From the NCBI GenBank assembly GCA_029168955.1, contig JAPDOI010000145.1, forward strand, positions 620,001-684,000: 64,000 nucleotides of DNA, given 5' to 3'. Of this stretch, positions 25,282-38,100 are shown piece by piece. The stretch's first letter is position 1, and every line of letters begins with the position of its first letter. The notes beneath the pieces are model-generated. The model was given only the letters and a program-made list of their open reading frames with translations. It was not told the DNA's origin and did not search any database. The DNA comes from Aplectana chamaeleonis. Taxonomy: Eukaryota > Nematoda > Chromadorea > Rhabditida > Cosmocercidae. Both the position numbers and the translations under genes were made by a program.

Positions 25282-25529
25282 TATAGTGGAGTCCACCAAG
25301 AGTGTCTCATTTACTTATCAATGAGAAGCGGTCGATTGGAGATCGGTGAATATGAAACTCATTGCAGCACAACCGCTCTCGCTCAATCGGTATCGAGCGT
25401 ACAAAAACCACTTTGAGGCTGCAGAAGAAGAAGAAGAAGCGTGCTGGTATGGGATTCATGCACATTGATCCCCAGCCGACCGCTTCTGATTGATAAGTAA
25501 ATGAGACACTCTTTGTGGACTCCACTATA
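25282..25529. mobile_element. MITE with about 50-bp terminal inverted repeats and TA ends
   Basis: TAGTGGAGTCCACCAAGAGT and GTGTCTCATTTACTTATCA at the left reappear reversed at the right, each flanked by TA. A TA duplication would fit a Tc1/mariner-related MITE. A (GAA)n microsatellite lies inside at about 25,425. Confidence 0.8.
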
Positions 25530-26723
25530 TATAAGTGATTTCTGGTGAGCCCTCGATTTCGACTGTCATCATCAGCGGAGCGGTGGGCCTCGGTGAACTA
25601 TAACTGGTGGTAAATATGCTTTGATGAAGGAGCGATCGTTCGCAGCTGGTGATGAGCGACATCGAGAGCCCTTTAAAGATGACCAAGACCATAGTATGAA
25701 TAGGTATACATACACATTATAGCGAATAAGTAGCAAATGTTCCTTTATAATTATTGTGAATAGCTGTACATTTCTTCCATCTGCATACATTTGATTTGTC
25801 TACTCTATACCAGTGATTCTTACTATTTCATGTGTTGAGAGCCTTACTCCTGTCTCATTATGGGAACAACAAATGACCGCCACAATAATAACCATCTTGT
25901 ATATTCACCTTTGCGCTTATGTACTCATTTCGTATATAATAATAATGCTGATGAGCGAATTGTAGTGAACATTTGAAAGCGTTTTCAAGTGGACAATAAA
26001 GAATTAATTATGTTTTTTAAATTTATAGCAGGAAATTGAGCTCGAGAATTAAAGTGAATGGAGAGCAAGATTACAGTTCATGGTGACTGCACCCGTGTAG
26101 ACACCATGAACTGCAATATTGCAATATTCACGAAATGCAGCAATTTGAAATGGCGGCGGATTCAGAATCGTGGGGTCACCCGCGATGGCCGCTGGGATGC
26201 TCTGCAAATATCGGGTCTCCCGCGCTACCATCGCGTTTCGGATGTCCCGCGGGACCTTAATGGGGACGACGCCTTGGAGCAGATTCGGATGACACCGCAT
26301 TTGGTCGTCGCGTCGACGCCCTCAATTGCCAGAGAGTGAGGCGGATCAGAGACGCTGACCAGTCGCTCTCCCTTGTCCGGCTAATAGTGATCAAATACAA
26401 ATTCGATCATCAATTTTTTTTTTGAAAAGGGTCGTTGTTCTCAGTAAAAGGTTTGGACCAAAGAGCTGAATAAGTGTTCCTGCGTCACTTCAAATTTTGT
26501 CCAAGTTTTATGACGGAAGGAACACACAAAGCTGAAACTATTTGTCAGGAAATTAAGAGCTGACGTTTTACTGAAATCTGAAAATTTTCTTCCCACAATC
26601 CGTCACGAAACCACCTCTGACCTCCATATCCAACCTTTCCTTCTTTTACCCCGCTACGTTGCCGGTTGCAAGCTGAAGGATGTTTATTTCACGAATTTCA
26701 ATTGATCGTGAAACTTTCTTCCT

Positions 26724-26864
26724 TAGGCCTTTTTCAGAGTTCGATCGCCGCGCGACGCGATGGGATGATAAACATGAGCATCGATCGAGATCGCGTCGCA
26801 CGTCGATTTGTATTGAAAACATGTCATCGCGGCGATAAGCGATCGCACTCTGAAAGAGGCATTA
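26724..26864. mobile_element. Tourist-like MITE, TTA target duplication
   Basis: Left end TTA-GGCCTTTTTCAGAGTTCGA and right end with CGCACTCTGAAAGAGGC-ATTA form inverted termini; TTA flanks both sides. A three-base TWA duplication is characteristic of PIF/Harbinger-derived MITEs. Length is about 140 bp. Confidence 0.7.
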
Positions 26865-26869
26865 CGGTT

Positions 26870-27880
26870 CGCTCACGGCATTTGTTATCCATTTCTATTT
26901 TTTGTCTATTTTTCGTAAACAGGGTTAAACATCCCGTTTAGAAAGGTTTCGGTGGAATTACAGCCCCTCAATACTTTTTTATACATAGGAAAAATTCACG
27001 CCGAAAGCTCACGCAGCCTCCCCCCCCTCCAAAAATGTTTCTCCCTGAGTTTTTCCACGAATCCCAATTGGCAAGCCATCCAGTTGTTTTCGACCCTGTT
27101 CGTACACTATTCGAAACTATTTGCTAAGTCGATTACTTGTTCAGAAAATAACGAATTTTAATTCGATCTGAATAGAGAACAGTTTACTTGAACGCATTAA
27201 TTAAAAAAAAACCCATTCCCAGAAGTTGGGCTCCTCAGAAAAGGCTAAGGACTAGGCGAGATGGCTATGTCGATTTCCCCCGGACGCGGACCAACACATC
27301 GTCGAACGACCAACGCGAGAGTAGTTCCATGTTGGGACGCGCGCCAGGAATGTTTCCACGATGCCGTGGGAGGGCAAATAGCCCTTCCATGGCCAAACTT
27401 GTTTCCCAGGGCCACGAATCGTAACTGCTAACTGCTTCCACGTTGCCGGCTGCAAACGAGCCGCGTGGGGGCTAGGTGGAAAGCTAATTCACGATTTTCT
27501 TAAAGCCACAGTCCAAGCTCGGAATCGACTTTTTGTTTTTCTGCCTGTCTAGGAGAAAATTCCACGCTGATCACAATGATGTCTCCAGAATCGCTCAGAA
27601 CTCACTACGAGCTGAGTTACGGCTCCTCAAAAATTTCGAATTTGAACTAGTAGAAGTTCGCGGACGAGTTGTCTCGAGCATGTATTCTCTCGTTATTCGC
27701 AGCCATCATTCTGAAGCAGGTCACAATCTAAAGCCAGACTGAAAACAAAAGGAAGAACACAGATTTTGAATAAAATCATTCGCGCGTCTCTTCCCTATTG
27801 AGGTCGGAAAACTGCTAGTGGGCGTTGCCCATTTTTTCTTTCAAGGGGGCGCGGCCGACTTTTTCCTAGCCTTTTCTCGC
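26870..27880. other. No supported gene
   Basis: Several ORFs of 65-80 codons occur but show neither a domain nor splice structure. Nothing else is seen beyond short homopolymer runs. Confidence 0.5.
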
Positions 27881-27881
27881 T

Positions 27882-30362
27882 TATTTGAGCGGCTTAGTCC
27901 TCGCAGACGCCTCGGTCATCGGGACTCACGCGTAAAGTAAAATGCGGGTGGTGCAGGCGCCCACAACACACGCGCCTTTACGCGCAAATAAAAAAAAAAC
28001 AGAAAAACAGATTTTTATCAAAGCATGGATAAAGCCTTAATTATGCGATGAATACGCGACAGTGCATTAACATACGTATATGACTAAGACAAAACAACTC
28101 CTTTGAATAAAAGTACTGTATTTATAGGATTGAGATTTTCACCGTAACTCTTCTCTTTACATTACGAAGCTAATTTTCCCTGCTTGCTTAGCTACCGTTC
28201 CCATCACTTCTTTCCAGCACAAAAGTTTTCTTTGGGTTTCCGGGCATAATGCGCCAGTTTTTTGAGTTTTCAGTTCTTCGTACTGGGCCTTTTTCATTGA
28301 TAACAGACGTCACATACCATTCCACTCTTCACAGCTGTTCTATTTCTGGAACGTTAATCGTAAAAAGGCGTAAAAAATTGAAACATCGACTATAATTCTT
28401 TTTCAATCACGATCACCCAGAGTTTTCTTTCCGATTTTCGTATGAATGTGGACTCAATGAGAAATACCGAGCGGTGTATATATGTAATTCATAACAAGAA
28501 CAATAATTTTCAGTATTCCCTCGAGAGTTTACCTACTTAACATAAGCGGTCGGCGATGTGGCAATGCAATTAGTATCACCACTTTATTTAACCTTGGCAA
28601 TGTGTACCGCTCGGTACTTGGAGATTACAAGAGTGCGGTAGGCCACCGCGAAAATAACCTGGTACTCTAAGGCACCAGACAAGTTCTCCAGGAAGTTCCT
28701 AAACAAGCTCACCACGAGTCTTTTCCAGTTTTCCTCAGAACCTCGATCCGCGTTGCCATCCGTGAAATCCTTTTTTTTTGCAACCGTTTTGCTTATCTAA
28801 TGTAGCCGCGTTTGGCATCCTATGTATTCAACACTTAATTGTCCAGTCTCCATTGTTGATGGCAGGGGAGCAGGATGCCATCGTCTGAATCTGGCCCTCT
28901 GTTTTGGTTATTCACCAGGGGAGTGCGGCAATTGCCGTTTGCCGTTCGCCGGCCACTTTTGGCGTTTGCCGTTACCGTTTGCCGAAAATATCGCTTGAAA
29001 AGGCAAACTTTCGGTGAAAATTCGATTTTATTTCTACTAGGTAATCAAAGGAATTCGGTCAAGTTCAAAGCTGTTTGGGAGTCTTGAAGTGTGTTCTTCA
29101 AATCATCAGATTCTTAACCCCTTAGAAATGACGAAATTGCAAAAACCCTCTCCCTGAAACATTCTGATTACTGCAAGTTCCACGGTTACAAAGCCAAGAG
29201 GTATCAAAAGTGGAGCGTGAAAGCATCCTTCTTTAGACGTATGAACCAGTTAAGAATTCGTGTAGCCCTTTTTCGCCAGTTCCGCACCTGCTGGACGTTA
29301 CGAAACGCGCTTTAGTCTTTGAAAAATTCGGAATCTGACCTCATAATCGTGTCCAGCGCCCAGAATAACCGCCTGATCAAAGTTCAGGTGAGAGCATGTT
29401 TTCCGAACTTTGCACAGAGGGAAAGCGTTTTCCACTTGCACAAGGCGTTTTTTTCTGATTTTAGTACATATTCTACACTCCAAAAGCGCATTACTTTTAC
29501 GAAAATCCGGAAAAGGATCTTATAATAGTGTTTAGCGCCCGAAACACACCCCCCCTACGCAAAGTTTGGGTGAAAGCACATTTTCCGAACCTTCTGCAGA
29601 CTGATAGCGTTTTGGACTTGTACGGATTTTCGGTTCAGCGTTCAACTATATCAATACGGGGTACAAAAAGCGTCTAAGAAACGTATTCCACTTTTTATCA
29701 TCAACGGGTTCAGCATGATCATCAAGTCAATGATGCAGTCTTGAATGTTGTCTGCTCTGAATGTCAGGAAACGGTCCATCATTACTCTGACCTCGCCAGG
29801 CGCTGTGGGAAGCTCACACAGACGAGGAAGGAAGTAAATGATTCAGCATATGTTCTTAACCCTCTAACGCGAATGACAGTACATCGGTTTCGTATCACAA
29901 ATTCCTTACCACAGTGTTATTGTCCACCAGATCACATGAGTTTCTCAGCTTTGTGCCTCTAAAGGCTATATATCCCACTTTGGTCATCATCAATATTAAA
30001 AAATATTAAAATATGACTTTAAAAAGTATAAAGAATATATCACAAGTGAATATATGATAAGTGGATTCCGTACCACATGAAAAAATGAACTATTCCAGTT
30101 GTATTACTTGAGTGTATTTACAAGACAACTGGTTTTCGTACTTGAAATGATCTTCTGTAGGAAAAACTGGCCGCAAAGCTCTTTCTGATCTGAATTCGGA
30201 CTCTAACGAACGTAAATCCGAGAAACGGTGAGTCGATGAAATTTTAGCGAATTGCGCGTAAAGGCGCGTGTGTTGTGTGCGCCTGCACCACACGCATTTT
30301 ATTTTACGCGTGAGTCCCGATGACCGAGGCGTCTGTGAGGATTAAGCCTATTTGAGCGAATG
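27882..30362. repeat. Long-spaced inverted repeat (arms 27,882-27,988 and 30,252-30,362)
   Basis: The left arm (TTATTTGAGCGGCTTAGTCC, GACGCCTCGGTCATCGGGACT, CGCGTAAAGTAAAATGCG) is present reversed at the right with high identity. The 2.3-kb interior has no coherent ORF. A smaller inverted pair around CCGAGCGGT lies at about 28,465-28,617. This may be a non-autonomous DNA transposon. Confidence 0.7.
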
Positions 30363-30455
30363 GAGATTTCGCGCTTGGCATGGTTGTTATAGACGGCGAC
30401 CGGACTAAAATATCAAAAAATTACCTCTTAGGTTGGACTGTGCCTTCAAGGCTCA
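30360..30455. repeat. Partial copy of the 'GGTTGGACTGTGCCT' dispersed repeat
   Basis: The end TCTTAGGTTGGACTGTGCCT and the preceding AAAAATTACC are related to 37,784-37,998 and 50,878-51,087. This copy has lost most of the middle. Confidence 0.55.
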
Positions 30456-31195
30456 TTCATAGCAGGTCGCTTAGACTAGTCGCGGCACTGCCAACAGTTA
30501 CAAAACCTATCGCGCCAACAGATCTTGTACTGAGCCGCGACGGTTTGGAACAGTTTGCAGTTTCAGACGCGATCGCCGAGCGACTAGGGTATTTCATAGC
30601 TGGTCGAAGCGACCTGCTCGATTTTGTTAGGTCGCTTCGACTAATCGCGTCGCTTCCATGATGCAAGCGATTCGTTTAGTCGAAGCGACTAGTCCGCAAT
30701 CTTTCGTCACAACCTCGCGTATGTGGCGCAAAATTGCAGACGTCACAGTTCACTGGCATAGAATACGGCATGTGAAAAGGAAAAACGTGTATTTATGACA
30801 CATTTACGATGAGATAGATGAGAAAATATAATAAGGATACCGAGAAATCACATTTCACGCAGAGCTCCTAGCAATTAGTAACTTTCTTTATTCTTAGTTT
30901 TGAATTTTGCTCAAGCGAATTTCACCCCTATCGTTTTTTGGAACCATTATTTGTTTGAAAACTATGCAAAAAATCTTTTTTTAGAAGGTAAGGTCAACAA
31001 TGTCACAAAAAAATAAGTAGAAATGCCGAGAAAAAGGGTTTTTTTCATTTCTGCGGCGCGGTCCGCAATTGTCCGTCTATTTCACGCGAAATTACGCCCG
31101 CCCGAGCGATTTGAAATCGGAGGTTCCAGATCGCGACGGTATTGTTGGTCGCTTCGACTTGGAGTCGAAGCGACTAGCTATGAATGGGGCTTAAG
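30452..31195. repeat. Imperfect foldback with GGTCGCTT-rich ends
   Basis: AAGGCTCATTCATAGC at the left and GCTATGAATGGGGCTTA at the right are inverted. Several internal words of the form GTCGAAGCGAC occur on both strands. No coding capacity is supported. Confidence 0.55.
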
Positions 31196-31199
31196 TTTA

Positions 31200-31980
31200 G
31201 GCGGAGGGCTCGTCATTGATGAGGAGATCAATGGACGGGCCTCTCTTGCTCCGATGGCCCAAAAAAGAAGGCTTGGGCCTTTATCTCGAAGGCAACTTTG
31301 TGGGCAAGAGGCCTCTCGGCTGGTGTGCAATTATTAGTTTCGGGGTTCGTCATGGAGCATCCCGGAAAACGCGCTCGTGGCAAAACTTTGGTAGAGGTCC
31401 GCGTCCGAGGAGTCTCTGTGGACGGCTAGCGCCCGTCTTGAAGGCCAGATGTGGCCGAGGGAGCGACCGAGCTCCGCGTAGGGCGCGTCTCGGTCCGTGT
31501 ACCACCGACTGTCTGAGCATTTTGGCCTCTGTTTTTTTTAACTGCATCCTTTCTTTGCATCACATTTGTAGCATTAAGAATCGCTCCTTCCATTGTGCCT
31601 CGATTTTTTATGAAATCTAGGGAAAATTGGAGGGAAAAAGAAAAAAATCTTGCGTGTTTTGCATTTGCGTGTACTGTACCTATCTAGGAGGGGAAGACCG
31701 CTACCCTTAGTGATAGATAACCTGAGCGAAGTTGTTTGTTCTTCTACGAATATTTGCGCATTAAGGCCGTCATTCGAAATTTGTTTGTATGACTAGTGTA
31801 AGGTTTGGCTGGGTTAGTCTAGTGGTGGGTTCGCCGATTAGTTTGATGAGGGAGGTGAGTCGAGATCCGGATCGTGAGAGAGATTGTGAATAGATAAAAC
31901 GTTTATTAACATAATAAAAAGAAGGGGGCAGAGAGGAGAGCAGAATCGTCTTGTGGCAGTTCAGCCGCCCTTAAACGACG
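31200..31980. other. No supported gene
   Basis: An open frame of 134 codons at 31,216-31,620 has no recognisable domain and an arginine-rich, low-credibility composition. The rest is AT-rich sequence. Confidence 0.4.
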
Positions 31981-32425
31981 TTCAGAGTTTGGCCTAGTGC
32001 ATACTTACCGCGACAAGCGACGCGACATAGTGTCTGTAATACATATCGACCGAAAATCGATATGGATGATATGCACTGTCGCGGGAAGTATTTGCTTGGC
32101 TTTTCCGCGGGGCGACGCGATGGCACCTGCCAGTGCGACGCGAAAATCGTGTCGCGTAGGAATTCAGGTGTGAACCCATTGCGAACGCTGGGCGATTACG
32201 CGCAATTGCGTACTTACGCAATTCGCGTAAACAAGCGACAGCAATTTTTGGTTCTAATTCAGACCTCTTGCTGGGACGGGTCTTGTGCGCCCGCCTTCTC
32301 GCCGTTTGCCAATCATGGCAGCCACGGCATAGGGGTCGTTTATACTTTCACCGAGGGGCGGCGCTGCGAGATGCAATACAGCCGTATCGATCAAGCTGCG
32401 CCGCGAGGCGTTTAGCCTGGGTGCT

Positions 32426-32467
32426 GCCGCGCCGCCTCCTCTCCCCGGGGAGAGGAGGCGGCGCGGC
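32426..32467. repeat. Perfect 42-bp GC-rich palindrome
   Basis: Two 21-bp arms (starting GCCGCGCCGCCTCC) meet at CCCC/GGGG with no spacer. It lies inside the inverted-repeat complex and would extrude a cruciform easily. Confidence 0.9.
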
Positions 32468-32692
32468 GGCCGCGTGCGATCCTCTTTAACATCACATGTT
32501 TTTTTGCTGATATTGTATATACATTCTCAATTTGGCTCCTCTGAATGATCGCTAAAATTTCTTCCGAGGTCCTGGAAGTTGTTTAGAGTAGGTTGGGGTG
32601 TGAGTTCTTTTTTTTCGCTCTTAAAATAATTTTTCTATAGAGAAAAATTTTCAGAAGACTATCTGCTTTCGAGTGCGGTGTTATATTACAAA

Positions 32693-32852
<160 letters not shown>

Positions 32853-33786
32853 CATAGGCAAGCCTATGTAGTTAAAAACAATGTTCAAAATGACCGCGAA
32901 ATACGAATGAACCATAGGAAGTTCAAAACGTGGAAACTAGAAAAAAAACAACATAGCGGAACAGAAAAGAAAAGCGCATTGCTGTAAAAATCAACCTAAA
33001 GAAAGGAATCAAAAGCTATCCAGCCAGTCAGGAAGGGCTACTTGTTCGATCAGCCAGCTCAAATTTTTCTCGAATGAAATTTTTGAATGACGTAAAGTTG
33101 GAAGGAATGGAATGATTTCTACCCAGGTTCTCAAAAATGGGTATTGTTCTGTTGGTGAAAAAGTGACGCCTGCAGTTGAGATTATAAATGTTTCTTTTGC
33201 AGAAGAAATCACTCATTAGAATCGACCTTGTGCTATGTAAGACCTACTCCAGGCTGTGTTTAGCGTCATTCTTCGACTTCGCCGCGTCAGTTCGTCGCAG
33301 CTCGACTATACATCATAGTGGGCGATTCTCACGCGGAACGGCGCGCCGCGCCGCCTCACTTTTCGCCGCGCCGCTCCGCGGCAGAAGTATAAACGACCCC
33401 ATACGGTGTGCCGCGCTCGCCGCGGCGACGACCACGTAACATCGATAACGAGCAGGCTGATTGCGTGATCGGCGGAGATCATGCAGAACAAATCACTATT
33501 GGCACACGCATCTAAACTCCGTTTTAAGCAAAATCAGTGGGCAATCCTTGTAATGCCTTAAAACATATCGAATTTAAGGCGTTTTGTTATTTGTTGAGGG
33601 CTGTCCAGACCCAAAGCTAAGGTTGATCCATACCGATGTTAGAAATGATCTTGACATGGATATTTATCGTTGTTAGAAGCTAATCCACGATGTAAATCGT
33701 TCTAACCATCTTTTGAATTTCTCCATACCATCAGGTCTGGAGCGCCTCCGCCCATTTTCAACAAGGATAACCCGATGATTTTCAAG

Positions 33787-33928
33787 AGCATTTCTGACAC
33801 GGGTGTGAAAAATTCTTCAATTTTTTTCCAAGGGGTTGAAACCCCTGGGTGGGTGCATTTCTGACACGGATGTGAGAAATTCAGATTTTTTCAAGGGGTT
33901 GAAACTCCTGGGTGGGGGCATTTCTGGC
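33787..33928. repeat. Short tandem repeat, about 65-bp unit
   Basis: GCATTTCTGACACGG... AAGGGGTTGAAAC... CCTGGGTGGG occurs twice, with a third partial start near 33,918. Confidence 0.75.
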
Positions 33929-34744
33929 TTGAATTGAGCAATTGAAAATTGTATTATGTCGCGTATCAAACATATCAAATGTTGTTAACCTTTTATATCA
34001 CATACTATTGTGCCCTCTCATTCAAACTTTTGTTTTTCAGAACGTTGCCTTCAAAGGGCGGAATATTACCCACTCCAAGGTTTCATACTTTGCATGATCC
34101 TTAAACGTTTTAGGTCAGTACGAAGAAACCCCAGTGTTTTTGCTTAAAAGGAGTTTAGATGTGTTTGCCAATAGTGATTTGTTCTGCATGATCTCCGCCG
34201 ATCACTCAATCGGCCTGCTCGTTATCGATGTTGCGTGGTGTCCGCCGCGGCGAGAGCGGCACACCGTATGCCGAGGCTGCCATGATTGGCAAACGGCGAG
34301 AAGGCGAGCGCACAAGACCCGTCCCAGCAAGAGGTCTGAATTAGATCCCAAGTTTTTAACAAAAGTTAGCAACAGTTGTTTCGTGTTTGGATGTGTTAAT
34401 GAAAAAGCCCTAAAAAACAGCAAAGAGCTTGCCTTCGCGCGACGTCCGTCGCGTTTCATTGCAACGCGACGCGATTGAAGCGGAGCGATCATCATTTGCG
34501 CATCGATTTCAATGTAACTATCGCGCCTCTTCACTGTGACCTAGCGACGACGCGACGCGACGTCGCTTGATCGATGCGTAGGCTAATTATAATGTCGCGT
34601 CGCTCGCCAATGAACTGTAGATGGTTGGGGGCAGGGTTTATCGAAGATCATTGGAGCAGATCATGGTAGAGCGCATGCCACATCATCGACAGTAGTTTGG
34701 TCGGATTTTTTGATAATCTGTCTTTTCATCGATTAAACACGTTC

Positions 34745-34752
34745 CGTTTTAG
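34745..34752 (+). promoter_or_regulatory. Possible trans-splice acceptor before the MED23 start
   Basis: CGTTTTAG lies 14 bases upstream of the ATG at 34,767. Many nematode mRNAs receive a spliced leader at such a site. This is inference; it could also be a normal acceptor after a non-coding exon. Confidence 0.4.
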
Positions 34753-34766
34753 AATAGGAATCCACG

Positions 34767-35133
34767 ATGTCGGCTACTGCCGGTCAGCCGACAGATGGGG
34801 AGGAAAAAGACAAGTCGCTTGTGATGAAAGATGGAGATACTGCTCCGGAACGTCCCCTGGACATAGAACGTCTTCGGAGATGCATAATCGAATTCGTGGT
34901 ACGAAAATTCCTTGCTTTCTTGAGGCGCGAATCAGAAGTGCAGAATCAGGAAATCGAAAAAAAAATGAATTATGTATCATCAGTGGCTGGAAAGGTATCG
35001 TCACGCTCTGACTGAGAGGAATTTGCGACACCGCTATGACAGTTTTATCATAAAAGCCGATCGGTTGTTCTCGAGAAAGCACAATGGTGAAAATGGAGAA
35101 AGAACCGCCACTTATGATAGCGTGATTATGCAT
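34767..35133 (+). CDS. sur-2: MED23 exons 1-2
   Basis: Exon 1 is 34,767-34,898 ([15 protein letters not shown], ending IIEFV, donor GTACGA) and exon 2 is 34,984-35,133 ([13 protein letters not shown] to DSVIMH, donor GTAACG). Both end in phase 0. The exon 2 acceptor (ATCATCAG) is weak. The N-terminus of MED23 is poorly conserved, so these exons rest on frame, position and phase rather than clear similarity. Confidence 0.6.
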
Positions 35134-38100
35134 GTAACGCGGCTTCCTAGAGATGAGAGATAAATCATGAAAGAGTAAATGGCGTGGAAACTGTTCGTTC
35201 GTCTTCCTTGAGAGAAACCTGCTCCTTAGCCCTTGATATCTCGATGAGAGAGGGTGGTGCTGTCGCAGCAGAAGGGGTGCACTTAGCCACGCCCATTTTC
35301 CGTGCCGTCACACAATGAGAACACCAATCCGGGGTTTTCTTCCCCCTTCCAGACCTGGGAAGTGAGACTAAGGAAAGCGAGAAAGTTTATATAGGGGTTA
35401 GTCTTGCTCCTGACCTCTCTCTAGCCAGAGCGGGCCGCTCGGTCGAAGAGGTGTGTGCGAGGGAAATACTTCTCCTCCCGTTCCTCCAGTGAAGTATGAC
35501 TGCTCCAGCGTCACCGCCATTGTGGAGCAGTAGAGGCGGTGCTCGTCAGTGAGGCCCTGGTCGTAGTTGGATGATCGGTGTAGCCAGCCGGTCGATAATC
35601 ATGAAAGACATGCATGAGGTGGAATGCAAAAAACACCCGGGGCCGTATGCAAGAACGCGCCGGCTGGGGCAGGGGCAGTGCAGTCGGTGCTTTTGAAGAT
35701 CGCCGTTGCTCACAAGACAGGACACGTCTATCGTGGTTGGTTACGCCGTGCCCCAACGCTGTGCTTAAGCCGCCCCAGCTAGGAGATTGGAGCGGCTGGG
35801 GGCATCGAGAAAGACTGCTGGGGCACGACATACGTATCTTGACTTGTGACCAATCCTTTTTTTGTGAGCAACGGAGATCTTCAAAGGCGCCGACTGCACT
35901 GCCCCTGCCCCAGCCGGCGCGTTCTTGCATATGGCCCCCGATGTGGCTGACCCGACCGATGTTCATATGATATGAGGTAAGAAATGAATGATATCCATGA
36001 TATCGTTCCACATAATTCATACATATTGACCGCGTCCGACACATGGATACACCGGGTGTTTTTTGCAACCTCCATCATCGATGTTTCTCATACGCATCGA
36101 CCGGACTGGCCACGGTGATTTTCTCAACCAGCTCTGACTTGGGCATAAAGCCTCTTTCACACTTGCCCGACCGACGTCGGACGACTCGTTATCGAAAGCG
36201 TAAAATCTATCTACCCTACTCTACCAGTCTTATTCATCTTAACTTATCAAATTTGATAACGAGTCGTCCGACGTCGGCCGGCAAACTATGAGAGGGGCTC
36301 AAGAGTTCAAGCAAGGAATGAGTGATACCGCTCTGATAGATAGAAGTTTTCTGTGAAGTTCCTAAATGACTGATAATGGTGTCAGAAATCTGCTAAAAAA
36401 GTTCATTTTTCGTAAGCGAATATTGAGTGGAGTATGAATCACTCGAGAGGCATTGCTGTGGCGGGGCGTAGGGCGCGGGAGTGATGAAATTTCATTCAGA
36501 CCCGCCTATTTGTCCGCGCGGACCGCTCTGGCTGAGAGGGAGGTTAGGAATATCACTAGCCCCTTATTAAAGACACAGAACACCCAGAAAATGATTTTCA
36601 GATTTCATACTTTTCTTGGGGGGTCACACGCTGACCCTCCAAGGCCTATTATGAACAGAGCTCCTTATGGCTCCTTAAACATGCCTATAATTTGAAGGTG
36701 AAAAATTGGTGGACGAGTTGTCTCAGGCCTGTATTTCTCTTCATTCGTAATCGTTACGCGAGTGCAAGCTAGGTTAAGGAGACAGACCGGTAATGGGGTG
36801 AAGAACGGAGGCTCGTTGGAATCCATCCATCCATCAAGCCGCTGTCGAGAACGAAAGTTAGGAAGGGGGTCGGGCCTGCGGTGGTGAGCGAAGGAGGTGG
36901 GGCCTGTGATGGTCACTTATATCTCGCTTATATGAAGGAATTGAGATCTCGCACTTGGAGATTGTCTACTATACAATCAGATGAAAATCTCAAAATTCAA
37001 GTCTGAGGGTGTACTGTGCTTCTAAAGGTACAGTACACCCCCGAATATGAATTTTGAGATTTTCGTGTAATTGTGTACAAGACTCTTCGGTATAAAATTT
37101 GCCAAGTGCGAGATCTCAATTTCTCCAAATAAGCGAGATATAAGCGACCAACACAGGCCCGACTTCCTTCGTTCATCACCACGGGCCACACCCCCTGCCA
37201 GATTTCTGAATTCGATAGCGGCTAGATAGATGGGTAAATTCCAAGAAGCCGTCGTTCTTCAGTCCATTGCCGGACTATCTCCTTATCTTGGCTTGCTTTC
37301 GCGCAAAGATTGCGAATGAAGAGAAATACAGGCCTGAGGCAACTCGTCCATGAAATTTTCTACCCTCAGAGTGAACGTTTTTCCAAGTAGCCATATCTCG
37401 GTTCGTAGGGGGGTATTGGACGATTTCAGAGATATCATTTTGACCAGAGAGTGGCTCTCTCCAAGATAAGCATAAAATCTGAAAAATAATTTCTTGGGTG
37501 TTCTGTGCCCTTAATGGGACAGCCCAAGCGCGGGGACGAAATCTGAGATTTTCGTATAGTTGTGAAGTTGACGCACTCAATATAGCCCCTGCCAAGTGCG
37601 AGCTCTCAATTTCTCCGGATGAGCGAGTTATTGGAGGAAGCCACCCTGGGGCGCCCACATCCGGAGCCACTTTGGCATGCCCCTTTTACGATCTTTCGAG
37701 CTCAACAATTACGATATGAACGATGGTTTCCGACCAGTAGCCCCGTTCTTCCCTTCAATCTTAGCCTCTCTCTTTACTCAGGTCAGCACGCATACATCGG
37801 TTGCAAACGACGGAAGTTAAAAGCCTCGGACAATTCGTCCATCATGCTTCAGTAGCTCAACTTTTGAGGGGCCGTTACTCCGTTTCTAGGGGGTCTTGTA
37901 CGATTCCGGATACATCGCTGGGGTCGGCGTGGGCCCCTTTTCAAGATGGGCCGAAAAACAGAAAAACGATTCTTAGGTTGGACTGTGCCTTTAAGCTAAT
38001 TAGCACTGATTTTTAGCACGAAAACTTTCTCGAAGTGGTATTCTGGCAGATGCAAACTGCTAATAAGGACTTTGACGAAATGCTTGGAGTCCAAGCGGTA

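Larger units (their letters stand above)
35134..38016. other. MED23 intron 2, filled with inverted repeats
   Basis: 2.9 kb. It holds foldbacks at 35,641-35,941, 36,149-36,299 and 36,564-37,516 and a dispersed repeat at 37,784-37,998. No separate gene is supported. Confidence 0.6.

Noticed and set aside
31216..31620. 134-codon ORF
   Set aside because: No domain, skewed composition, surrounded by MITE sequence.
35511..36068. 185-codon minus-strand ORF and 118-codon plus-strand ORF
   Set aside because: Both run through the foldback at 35.64-35.94 kb and are mirror copies of each other; no domain.
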